From NCBI GenBank assembly GCA_027061425.1, contig JALSUN010000112.1:1-10248 (forward strand): 10,248 bases of DNA, given 5' to 3'. The notes under the pieces are model-generated. The model had not been told where the DNA came from. It did not search any database and saw only the letters and a program-made list of their open reading frames with translations. Shown here piece by piece: positions 1-6,805 of the stretch (within the stretch, counting starts at the first letter, position 1; every line of letters starts with the position of its first letter). The stretch is from Helicobacteraceae bacterium. GTDB lineage: Bacteria > Campylobacterota > Campylobacteria > Campylobacterales > Sulfurimonadaceae. A program made the position numbers and the translations under genes.

Positions 1-923
1 ATATCAACAACACAGACTACATCATCGATGCCAGTGCCATGAAAAATGGAATCGACTATATTAAAGTTTTGAGTGATGATGCTGAATATATGGTGGAGAC
101 CGATGTTGTTTATAGCAGTGATCTCAAGAATTGGAAGGTGGAGGCAAGAGGGGACGTTCTGGCTAAGATGAAGATGCAGGGGTCTGAAGTCATTAAAGAG
201 CGTATAGACCTTCATATCCCTAAGACAAACTATCTGAACCTTCATACCCATAGCCCACTTAATATCAGAGAGTTTATCGCCTATAAGTATCAGACCGAGA
301 CAACGCCACCGGTTCAAACGTCCCTCACCTTTACAAAGGGGCAACATGAAGGCGAAGAGATCATCACCTTTGAGCTCCCTTCCAACCTGACACTCAACAC
401 ATTAAGAGTCTCACTACCTGCTCAGGAACAGTTTTATAGATTTATCATTTTAGAGCGTGACACACTAGACCAAGAGTGGAAGCATCTCGCCACCGCAGAG
501 TTTTACAGGCTTCAAAAGGGTAAACTTCTTAAAGAGAGCATTACCCTCAACTCAAGAGCAAAATACTATGCCATCCAAGCAGACCGAGGCTATTACCTGC
601 CCGATGAGATGACACTTTTTTTTACTTATGCCCATAAACGTCTGAGCTTTATGGCACAAGGCACACCACCTTATGCCCTCTATTATGGCTCACTTAAAGC
701 AGAAGTCCCAAACACAGATTTCGGAGCACTTACCAAAGTCTCATCTCAAGCTAGTTTAGAAAAACCTCAGCTCATCAATCCAGATGCACTGAAAGCCAAG
801 AAAAAGCCTAGAAACAACAGTGCTATTTTAGTTTGGATATCACTGCTGTTTGGGGTGATGGTACTCGGCTTCATGAGTTTTAAACTCCTCAAAGATAGTA
901 AAAAAGATGAGACGCTAAAGTAA
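1..923 (+). CDS. DUF3999-type membrane-anchored protein, 3' part (5' end outside window)
   Basis: The reading frame is open from base 3 to the stop at 921-923, and the in-frame codons before the first ATG at 39 read INNTDYIIDASA. This looks like the middle of a protein rather than a leader, so the gene is treated as cut by the window edge; about 306 residues are visible. The pattern of Asp-Ala-Ser, then SSDLKNW, a YRF strand, and near the C-terminus RLSFMAQG followed by PYALYYGS matches what I know of the DUF3999 family. Those are envelope proteins of unknown function with an exported beta-rich body and a C-terminal anchor. A hydrophobic segment near residues 261-282 (counted from ATG 39), followed by a short Lys-rich tail, fits that anchor. 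The gene is convergent with the TIGR02757 gene and overlaps it by 9 bases. Family assignment is by recalled pattern; the function is unknown. Confidence 0.72.
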   Translation, partial: INNTDYIIDASAMKNGIDYIKVLSDDAEYMVETDVVYSSDLKNWKVEARGDVLAKMKMQGSEVIKERIDLHIPKTNYLNLHTHSPLNIREFIAYKYQTETTPPVQTSLTFTKGQHEGEEIITFELPSNLTLNTLRVSLPAQEQFYRFIILERDTLDQEWKHLATAEFYRLQKGKLLKESITLNSRAKYYAIQADRGYYLPDEMTLFFTYAHKRLSFMAQGTPPYALYYGSLKAEVPNTDFGALTKVSSQASLEKPQLINPDALKAKKKPRNNSAILVWISLLFGVMVLGFMSFKLLKDSKKDETLK

Positions 924-1667
924 CTTCTCTTGCCCTATGCGGTACAGTGCAAAATCGTACTTTATGGGATCTTTTTCATCAAAGCTTCTTAAAGTCTCGG
1001 TAAGTTCTATCACCGCCTGCAAGTCATACTGTTTTCGCTGAAGCAGACCCAGTTTTTGAGAGACCTTGAAAGTGTGGGTGTCTAAAGGCATCAGCAGGTC
1101 ACATCTCTCTACCTTAGACCAAAGCCCCATATCAATGTTGTCGTGACGTACCATCCATCTCAAGTACATCATCCAACGTTTCATAGGACTACCTCCCCGA
1201 AGCTTTTGAACCGGTTGAGAGACCAAAAACTTATAACCCCTACTCTCATAAGGATTCACCTCTTGCATCGCTCGGATGAGTGTGTTAAGACCTTCTAAAA
1301 CAGCATGCTCTTTTCTATACCCTTCATAAAAAATATCTTCTAAAGTGTCTCTCTCTTTAAGACGGTGTAAGGTCTTAAAGATCTCTATAACATCTTGGCC
1401 ATTTTGAAAACGGTAGTAGTACTTTTGTAACTGCTTTTCCATCTCTTGTTCCGTCGTATCGAGGAGGCTAAAATCAAGGCTGTAGAGAAACTTGATGATG
1501 CTGTTTGCTCTGCCATAACCAAAGAGTGCACATAAGAGTGCTATAGAGGGGTCGTTATGCTCTTTTGCAGGCATAATAGGGTCAGGACGACTCAGATGCA
1601 GCTCATCCACGCTGTTGCGTTTTAAAACCTCTTCATCAAGTCGTCTCTTTACATCATGGTGTTTCAT
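915..1667 (-). CDS. TIGR02757 / DUF2400 family protein
   Basis: This 250-residue protein matches the TIGR02757 (DUF2400) family in length and motif order. A DPI segment comes near residue 30, then a FGYGRAN stretch near 50-56, YRFQNG near 85-90, MKRWMMYLRWMVRHDNIDMGLW near 162-183, MPLDTHTFKVSQKLGL near 193-208, and DPIKYDFALYRIGQE near the C-terminus. The family is conserved in many bacteria but has no established biochemical role. The C-terminal part resembles helix-hairpin-helix DNA-glycosylase folds, yet I see neither the catalytic Lys/Asp arrangement nor a Cys cluster of an iron-sulfur cluster, so I do not call it a glycosylase. It is the last gene of the minus-strand run, starting 5 bases after the lptB stop with no good Shine-Dalgarno of its own, which suggests translational coupling. 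It ends with TAG inside the 3' end of the convergent DUF3999 gene. Confidence 0.85.
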   Translation of the reverse strand: MKHHDVKRRLDEEVLKRNSVDELHLSRPDPIMPAKEHNDPSIALLCALFGYGRANSIIKFLYSLDFSLLDTTEQEMEKQLQKYYYRFQNGQDVIEIFKTLHRLKERDTLEDIFYEGYRKEHAVLEGLNTLIRAMQEVNPYESRGYKFLVSQPVQKLRGGSPMKRWMMYLRWMVRHDNIDMGLWSKVERCDLLMPLDTHTFKVSQKLGLLQRKQYDLQAVIELTETLRSFDEKDPIKYDFALYRIGQEKLL

Positions 1668-1672
1668 AAAAG

Positions 1673-2395
1673 TTAGAGTTTGAAGTCTTCACCCAAGTAA
1701 TATTTACGTACATCCTCATTTTGTCCGATCTCATCACTTGTTCCCGAAGCCAGAAGAGAACCACTTTTAATGACATAGGCACGGTCACAGACATCGAGTG
1801 TCTCACGCACATTATGATCAGTGATAAGAACACCGATGTCATACTTTACCAACTGATGGATCACCTCTTGGATATCACTGACAGCCAAGGGGTCAACACC
1901 CGCAAAAGGCTCATCAAGCAGCAGGAAACGAGGGGCGTTAATGAGTGCTCTCGCGATCTCTGCACGACGACGTTCTCCACCTGAAAGAGAGATACCCTTA
2001 CGGTAGCGAATCGGCTCGATGTTAAACATGTCAAGAAGCTCTTCTATACGTTCAAGTTGTGCTTTTTCACCTTTTATACTCACCTGTGCCGCGACCATAA
2101 GGTTCTCTTCTACCGTCAAGTCCTTAAAGATAGAAGCTTCTTGCGGAAGATACCCTATCCCCTTCATCGCCCTTTGGTGCAGTGGCATATGAGAGATCTC
2201 TTCTCCATCTAAAAAGACCGCACCACTCGTCATCTCAACCAAACCACAGATCATATAAAAGCTTGTGGTCTTACCCGCACCGTTAGGTCCAAGAAGACCC
2301 ACTACCTCACCTGAACTCACTTCTAGTGACATACCACGAACGATCTCGGTCCCCTTAATGGTCTTGACCAAGTCTGTTGCTATCAGTTTATGCAT
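1673..2395 (-). CDS. lptB: LPS export ABC transporter ATP-binding protein LptB
   Basis: LptB is the cytoplasmic ATPase of the LptB2FGC complex, which pulls lipopolysaccharide from the inner membrane and drives it along the Lpt bridge to the cell surface. The 240-residue length is typical. All ABC motifs are present: Walker A GPNGAGKT at 36-43, Q-loop Gln at about 85, signature LSGGERRR at 137-144, Walker B FLLLDE at 157-162, and switch His in TDHNVRETL at about 194. LSGGERRR and DPFAGVDP-like wording (here DEPFAGVDP) with DHNVRETL is the LptB subtype pattern, separating it from amino-acid transporters of the LivF/LivG type. The start overlaps the tsaE stop by 8 bases, and an AGGA lies 7 bases upstream of the ATG. 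The other Lpt genes are not in this window. ATPase assignment is certain; the LptB subtype is highly likely. Confidence 0.94.
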   Translation of the reverse strand: MHKLIATDLVKTIKGTEIVRGMSLEVSSGEVVGLLGPNGAGKTTSFYMICGLVEMTSGAVFLDGEEISHMPLHQRAMKGIGYLPQEASIFKDLTVEENLMVAAQVSIKGEKAQLERIEELLDMFNIEPIRYRKGISLSGGERRRAEIARALINAPRFLLLDEPFAGVDPLAVSDIQEVIHQLVKYDIGVLITDHNVRETLDVCDRAYVIKSGSLLASGTSDEIGQNEDVRKYYLGEDFKL

Positions 2396-2804
2396 CTGTA
2401 ATCCTATAGGTACGTTTCATCGGGCCCTCTTTTTCTATCACTACGACTACCGTAGGGATCTGTGCCGTTTTTAAAATATTAATTAAAGTATCATCGCCCC
2501 ACTCTATGAGATGATATCCCGGTTTTTCTAACTCTTCTAACATGCCCAAGGCTAAAAAATTGTCAGTGCCATTGTTATAGATGTCATAATGAAAAAGTCC
2601 ATCACCATAACACTGCTGAAGGGAAAAAGTAGGAGAAGTCACCGCATCTTCTATCTTTAAGAACTTTGCAAAGGCTTGAGTGAGTGTTGTTTTACCTGAC
2701 GCCAAATCACCTTGCAAAATGATCACGCCCTCACTTCCAAGCTTCTCAACTATTGCTGTACAGACCTGAACCAAGTCATCCACGCCACAAGAGAAGGTAC
2801 TCAC
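2388..2804 (-). CDS. tsaE: tRNA threonylcarbamoyladenosine biosynthesis ATPase TsaE
   Basis: TsaE is the small P-loop ATPase that works with TsaB and TsaD to attach threonylcarbamoyl to A37 of ANN-decoding tRNAs. The 138 residues fit the family. The P-loop GDLASGKTT is at 32-40; most homologues have GDLGAGKTT, so two positions differ while the Lys and Thr are kept. VTSPTF at 55-60, HYDIYN at 72-77 and LIEWGD at 99-104 are the other family blocks in the usual order. The start is GTG: its first base is shared within a GTGA overlap with the trpD stop, and there is no strong Shine-Dalgarno, so translation is probably coupled to trpD. The stop overlaps lptB. TsaB and TsaD are not in the window. 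Confidence 0.93.
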   Translation of the reverse strand: MSTFSCGVDDLVQVCTAIVEKLGSEGVIILQGDLASGKTTLTQAFAKFLKIEDAVTSPTFSLQQCYGDGLFHYDIYNNGTDNFLALGMLEELEKPGYHLIEWGDDTLINILKTAQIPTVVVVIEKEGPMKRTYRITDA

Positions 2805-3787
2805 AGTTTCTGGCTCACTTTAATGATCTCTTGAAGTTTCATCTTTGCCTTAGAACTTAACAGTGCCTCTCTAGCGATCTCCAAACCATCTTGAATGTCG
2901 CGTGCTTTTCCATCAACTATAAAGGCATTGGCTGCATTCATAAGCACGATATCTCTCTGTGCATCTGTCGCTCTGTTTTCAAAAATATTGTGCAGGATTT
3001 GTGCATTTTCCTCTGCATCACCACCAATGATACTAGAGAGCGGTTGACGTTTGATGCCAAAGTCCTCAGGATCAATCTCATAATTTTCTATGCCATCTTT
3101 ATCAACACGTGCAGCATAAGAGATATCAGAGATACTGATCTCATCCATACGCTCTTTTGAACTCACGACCATCGCCGAAGTGACATTGTTGATCTTAAGG
3201 GCTTCGGCAATTTTAGGGATAAAATTCTTGTCAAAAACACCGAGCATGATCTTCTCAACACCAGCAGGGTTTGTTAAGGGGCCAAGCACATTAAAGACTG
3301 TTTTTTCAGAGATACTCTTACGTATGGGCATAATAAACTTCATGGCAGGGTGATGGTTTTGTGCGAACATAAAGGTAAAGCCACTCTCTTCAAGCAAGGC
3401 AGCACTTTGGTTGATGTTAAGATCAAGGCGAACACCAAGAGACTCAAACATGTCAGCACTACCAGACTTGGAGGTGATGGAACGACTGCCGTGCTTGGCA
3501 ACATAAGAGCCCATAGAAGCACAAAGAAGTGCTACCGTAGAGGAGATATTAAAACTACCGATCTTGTCACCACCAGTACCCACAACATCTAAAAGTTGTG
3601 GACGCAAGGTCTCACTTACAGGTAAGGCAATCGCATGGGAACGCATCACTGTTGCAGCAGCTGCAAGTGCTTCCACTGAAGTGTTCTTGTCCAGGGTCAT
3701 ACTCAGCAGAAACTCTCTCATCTGCACATCATCTAACTTATGTTCAAAAAGATCACTAAAAGCACTAAACGCTTGATCATAATTCAT
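2801..3787 (-). CDS. trpD: anthranilate phosphoribosyltransferase
   Basis: TrpD transfers the phosphoribosyl group of PRPP onto anthranilate, the second step of tryptophan synthesis after chorismate. At 328 residues it has the length of the stand-alone enzyme, not a fusion with the TrpG glutaminase. The PRPP-binding GTGGD is at 70-74, followed by KHGSRSITSKSGSAD at about 98-112, HHPAMKFIMPIRK at 145-157, NVLGPLTNPAG at 166-176 and the Mg-binding MDEIS at about 214-218. The common KHGN asparagine is Ser here, as I recall from other epsilonproteobacterial copies. The ATG overlaps the stop of the S4 gene (ATGA), and a strong AAGGAG lies 6 bases upstream. No other trp genes are nearby, so the pathway is probably dispersed in this genome. 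Confidence 0.95.
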   Translation of the reverse strand: MNYDQAFSAFSDLFEHKLDDVQMREFLLSMTLDKNTSVEALAAAATVMRSHAIALPVSETLRPQLLDVVGTGGDKIGSFNISSTVALLCASMGSYVAKHGSRSITSKSGSADMFESLGVRLDLNINQSAALLEESGFTFMFAQNHHPAMKFIMPIRKSISEKTVFNVLGPLTNPAGVEKIMLGVFDKNFIPKIAEALKINNVTSAMVVSSKERMDEISISDISYAARVDKDGIENYEIDPEDFGIKRQPLSSIIGGDAEENAQILHNIFENRATDAQRDIVLMNAANAFIVDGKARDIQDGLEIAREALLSSKAKMKLQEIIKVSQKL

Positions 3788-4032
3788 GAGATCTCCTTTA
3801 TATACTTCTCTTGGTCAGCCTTAGGTGTTGACTTGGTTGTAGGTATATCAAGTACTTGGTACTTTTTGTCACCTTTGAGGTATGCTAAGGTGATAATGTT
3901 GCCCACCTCCACATTTTTACTGGCTTTGACCACTTTGTCGTTGATGGAGACAACACCCGAATGGATCATGTCTTGTGCCACGCTGCGTCGCTTTGTGATG
4001 TTGACTGCGTTTAAATATTTATCTATTCTCAT
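3784..4032 (-). CDS. small S4-domain RNA-binding protein
   Basis: This is an 82-residue protein made almost entirely of an S4 RNA-binding domain. The domain begins at residue 1 with MRIDKYLNAV, continues through a basic TKRRSVAQ segment, SGVVSIND, KASKNVEVGNIITL, and ends near residue 52. A charged tail with KSTPKADQEKYIKE follows. Related small S4 proteins include HslR (Hsp15), which binds stalled 50S subunits, and RqcP (YlmH/YabO type), which acts in ribosome quality control; I cannot choose between them from sequence alone. It is the first gene of the coupled run S4-trpD-tsaE-lptB-TIGR02757 and overlaps trpD by 4 bases. No clear Shine-Dalgarno precedes the ATG, which sits just after an AT-rich stretch. 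Confidence 0.87.
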   Translation of the reverse strand: MRIDKYLNAVNITKRRSVAQDMIHSGVVSINDKVVKASKNVEVGNIITLAYLKGDKKYQVLDIPTTKSTPKADQEKYIKEIS

Positions 4033-4120
4033 TATTATAACTTTTTGATGTAATGTAGTGTTTTTAGAACACCCTTAAAAGAGTGCCTTTTTTTTCAAAT
4101 ATAATTTTACACTAAAAGGG
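4033..4120 (-). promoter_or_regulatory. intergenic segment likely carrying the promoter of the S4-trpD-tsaE-lptB run
   Basis: This 88-base gap is the largest break in the long minus-strand series, lying between the kinase stop and the S4 start. Read on the minus strand, it holds AT-rich hexamers that could serve as a -10 box: TAAAAT at 4109-4104 and TATATT at 4103-4098. These would place transcription start roughly 60 bases before the S4 ATG. A run of eight A residues follows. No convincing -35 hexamer is visible, which is usual for promoters in this phylum. A promoter here would let the housekeeping genes be expressed independently of the signalling genes, but read-through from upstream is also possible. 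Confidence 0.35.
4070..4095. terminator. weak hairpin with T-run, possible terminator
   Basis: CACCCT (4070-4075) and AGAGTG (4080-4085) form a six-pair stem with a four-base loop. On the minus strand all six positions pair, one of them G-T, and the hairpin is followed only by TTCTAAAA, a poor T-tract. On the plus strand one position is a C-A mismatch, but a run of eight T (4088-4095) follows. It could end some kinase transcripts or block antisense transcription. The stem is short, so confidence is low. Confidence 0.3.
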
Positions 4121-6766
4121 TTACAAAGTGCGCATTTTAGAACTTAAGACATTGAGTGTCTGTCTTAAGACCTCTCTATATTTCTTGACATATAGAGGCA
4201 TACTGGTACTTTGAAGGCTTGATTCATTGATTTTTTGTGCTGCATTAGCCAGTGCGTAAGCACCTATATTTGAACTCACACCTTTAATGTCATGACTTAA
4301 CTCTTTAAGAGCTGTTGCATCTTTTGCCTGCATATACTCATCAAACAGCGCATCGGAATTTTTGTATAAAACGATAAACTCTTCAACCAACTCTTTGTAG
4401 AGCTCCACATCATCACCACAGCGCTCAAGCGCCTCGTCATAAACATGGAACTCATTTGGCAAGGCATTGATCGGTTCTACATCAACTTCAGTAACATACT
4501 GTTCAAGGTACTTGCTAAAGACAGAGTAAAGTGCCTCTATCTTAATAGGCTTCTCAAGTCTGTCATCCAAACCACAGGCATGCATCTGCTTGATCTCATC
4601 TGGCATAGTGTTACCTGAAAGTGCTACCACAGGAAGGCCAGAGGTGTTAAGTGAAGCTTTTAAACGTTCAGTTGCTTCATATCCATCCATCACCGGCATG
4701 TTCATGTCCATAAGGACAAGGTCATACTCTTTTTGATGGGCCATCTCTATAGCGACCTTACCATTACTCGCTATATCAAGTTCTATGTTACTGTTTTTAA
4801 GAATACCCAGAAGTACTTTTTGATTAATGAGGTTGTCTTCTGCCACCAGGATCCTCGCACCCTTAAAAATGGAGAAATCCTCTTTTTTAACATCTTTTTT
4901 CTGAGTACGTTCTATTACAACTCTTGGAGTAGAAGGTTCAACCAGTGTCTTCTTATCATCTTTAGTTGGCATTGGGATGACGAGTTCATCACCATAGAAC
5001 CCAACGAGAAGGTCAAATATGTTTTGTTGGTTAACAGGCTTCATCAGACGACCATCTGCCAATTTTTCAACAATGTTAGAGTTGTTCGTTTTATGAAGCA
5101 TACTACCAACAACAACAACCTTTAATGCCTTGCTCTTTTTAAGAGGATCTATCTGCTTGATCAGATCAAAAGTGAGCAATTTCTCAGAGATAAACAAGAT
5201 GTCATACTGACCCAGGTCTGGAGCAAGAGACTCCATCTCTGCTTGAGACAAGATGTCTACTTCGTTGTGAAAATAAGTAAGAAGTTTACGCATAGCCACT
5301 GCAGCACTGTCATGATAATCAATAATAAGTACACGTCGTGGTTTATAAGCACTGTCTGGTAGACGGTAGTGACGTTTATCTTCTACATCAAGAACTTTAA
5401 GCCCAAGTACAAAGGTAAAGACAGAGCCACGGTTAAGCTCCGTAGAGATCAAAATCTCTCCACCCATCATCTCGACTAAGGCTTTGGAAATAGAGAGACC
5501 AAGCCCAGCACTGTTGTTGTTGTGTATCTGATAAAAAGGTGTAAAGATATCATCAAGTCTTGATTCTGGGATACCGATACCCGTATCGATCACCTCAAAC
5601 ATCAACTGAACGTTCTCTTTAGTCTGACTCAAACTCTTTACACGTAGCTTCACCTCTCCCGCATTGGTAAACTTAATGGCATTTTCCAAGAGGTTGGTAA
5701 GTACCTGACCAATACGTTTAGGGTCTCCTATAATGCGTGGTGGTACAGTTTTTTCTATGTCAAAGATGACCTCAATGTCTTTTTTCTCTATACGTTCTAA
5801 AACAGAGCGTACAATCAGATCAAGCAGTTCATTGATGTCAAAAGGTTTTTGCACAATATCAAGCTTATTAGAGCGAATTTTCATAAAGTCAAGAAGGTCA
5901 TCAACGATGGCAAAAAGTACCTGTCCCGAGTCTTGAATGTTACGCAACTCTATAGACTGTTTATCATTTAACTTTGTCTCTAAAATACGTTCAGTTCTTC
6001 CTAAAATGGACTGAGTAGGCTCTTTAAGCTTCCCAGACATCTCTTCAATAAGGTCTTCTTGTTCTTCTATAGAACCCTTATACTCTTCATTAACACTGCT
6101 AAGTGCTTCATTAGAGCTGTTCAGCGTGTTAATCTTTTTTTCAATATTCTTAACATGCGCTTCTGCCTTTCTCTGGCGAAGCAGTAGATACACCACAATT
6201 GCAGAGAGGGCAACGATACCAAATAAAAGGTAGAACAATTGAAAACCACTACTCTCTTTTTTTATAATCACTTTTTCTATCTTCACCTCTTGAGGATAGG
6301 ATATGATATCAGTCTCTTGTTTTGAGCTTTTACCTGCTGGTGATACTCTCGTATCTGATATTTCAGGTGGTTTTTTTATAGTTGTTGTTTTTTTAGTTAC
6401 AGGGTGCTCACCGCGAGCATAAGCAGCTAACAGTACCTTTGAACGGACATTAGAGATAAAAGCATCATGATACTTCCACTTCACCAACTCAAAGAGTTCA
6501 CTGACAACATCTTGTTTTAAAAGAGGCTCTATCGCTACTACCCAATAGGGTGCAGACTCACGTGTTACGATATAAAAATTATATTCGCGCTGCAGTTGAC
6601 TGACACGAGGTGTCTCAGCGACCCAAGCTTCCAAGCTACGTTTTTGAACATCAGCATCTTGTGCTCGTAAAAAACTCCCAACAATTATAGTTTTGTGGAG
6701 TGTTTTGTCAGCAGCAGTAAGAAGAGAAAACGAAAATAGGAGTAAAAAAGATAGTAGTAATTTCAT
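4121..6766 (-). CDS. SPOR-like-domain transmembrane hybrid histidine-kinase-like protein lacking the canonical His
   Basis: The 881-residue protein has a signal peptide (about 1-18), then a periplasmic region with a SPOR-like fold pattern (IIVGSF at 27-32, WVVAIEP at 75-81). One membrane span follows at about 175-196, then a coiled coil at about 200-242. The next region, 243-300, is dimerisation-like: the usual SHELRTPL is read as SGKLKEPT, with Gly245 in place of the phosphorylated His. The ATPase domain (about 343-457) is intact, with an N-box containing Asn362, G1 DTGIGI at 394-399, and GLGLSI at 421-426. A pseudo-receiver at about 478-592 has Ser527 where Asp is expected but keeps Lys576. 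A full receiver at about 637-755 has Glu643/Asp644, Asp687 and Lys739. A C-terminal HPt domain keeps the phosphorylatable residue in SHDIKG, His825. It lies 29 bases downstream of its paralogue. It may work like CheA, using His825 as kinase substrate, or may be a pseudokinase; signal and output are unknown. Confidence 0.88.
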   Translation of the reverse strand: MKLLLSFLLLFSFSLLTAADKTLHKTIIVGSFLRAQDADVQKRSLEAWVAETPRVSQLQREYNFYIVTRESAPYWVVAIEPLLKQDVVSELFELVKWKYHDAFISNVRSKVLLAAYARGEHPVTKKTTTIKKPPEISDTRVSPAGKSSKQETDIISYPQEVKIEKVIIKKESSGFQLFYLLFGIVALSAIVVYLLLRQRKAEAHVKNIEKKINTLNSSNEALSSVNEEYKGSIEEQEDLIEEMSGKLKEPTQSILGRTERILETKLNDKQSIELRNIQDSGQVLFAIVDDLLDFMKIRSNKLDIVQKPFDINELLDLIVRSVLERIEKKDIEVIFDIEKTVPPRIIGDPKRIGQVLTNLLENAIKFTNAGEVKLRVKSLSQTKENVQLMFEVIDTGIGIPESRLDDIFTPFYQIHNNNSAGLGLSISKALVEMMGGEILISTELNRGSVFTFVLGLKVLDVEDKRHYRLPDSAYKPRRVLIIDYHDSAAVAMRKLLTYFHNEVDILSQAEMESLAPDLGQYDILFISEKLLTFDLIKQIDPLKKSKALKVVVVGSMLHKTNNSNIVEKLADGRLMKPVNQQNIFDLLVGFYGDELVIPMPTKDDKKTLVEPSTPRVVIERTQKKDVKKEDFSIFKGARILVAEDNLINQKVLLGILKNSNIELDIASNGKVAIEMAHQKEYDLVLMDMNMPVMDGYEATERLKASLNTSGLPVVALSGNTMPDEIKQMHACGLDDRLEKPIKIEALYSVFSKYLEQYVTEVDVEPINALPNEFHVYDEALERCGDDVELYKELVEEFIVLYKNSDALFDEYMQAKDATALKELSHDIKGVSSNIGAYALANAAQKINESSLQSTSMPLYVKKYREVLRQTLNVLSSKMRTL

Positions 6767-6788
6767 AAAAAGCCCTGAGGCAGAAAGG

Positions 6789-6805
6789 AGAGGTGTTATA
6801 CCTCT
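6789..6805 (-). other. perfect 6-bp inverted repeat across the stop codon of the regulator gene
   Basis: AGAGGT (6789-6794) and ACCTCT (6800-6805) are perfect inverted repeats around a five-base loop that includes part of the TAA stop. The hairpin lies in the 29-base spacer leading to the kinase gene. No T-run follows, so it is not a standard terminator. It could tune transcript stability or the ratio of the two proteins, but a repeat this short may be chance. The kinase gene itself has a modest AGGG 9 bases before its ATG. Confidence 0.3.

Noticed and set aside
4033..4038. TATAAT immediately before the S4 ATG on the minus strand
   Set aside because: As a -10 box it would start transcription inside the coding region, so it is unlikely to be the promoter of this gene.
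4033..4120. Classical trp attenuator before trpD
   Set aside because: No leader peptide with Trp codons is present, and the first gene downstream is the S4 protein, not trpD.
4733..5125. 130-codon plus-strand open frame inside the kinase gene
   Set aside because: Antisense to an intact coding region with clear receiver motifs; the translation shows no domain and no start signals.
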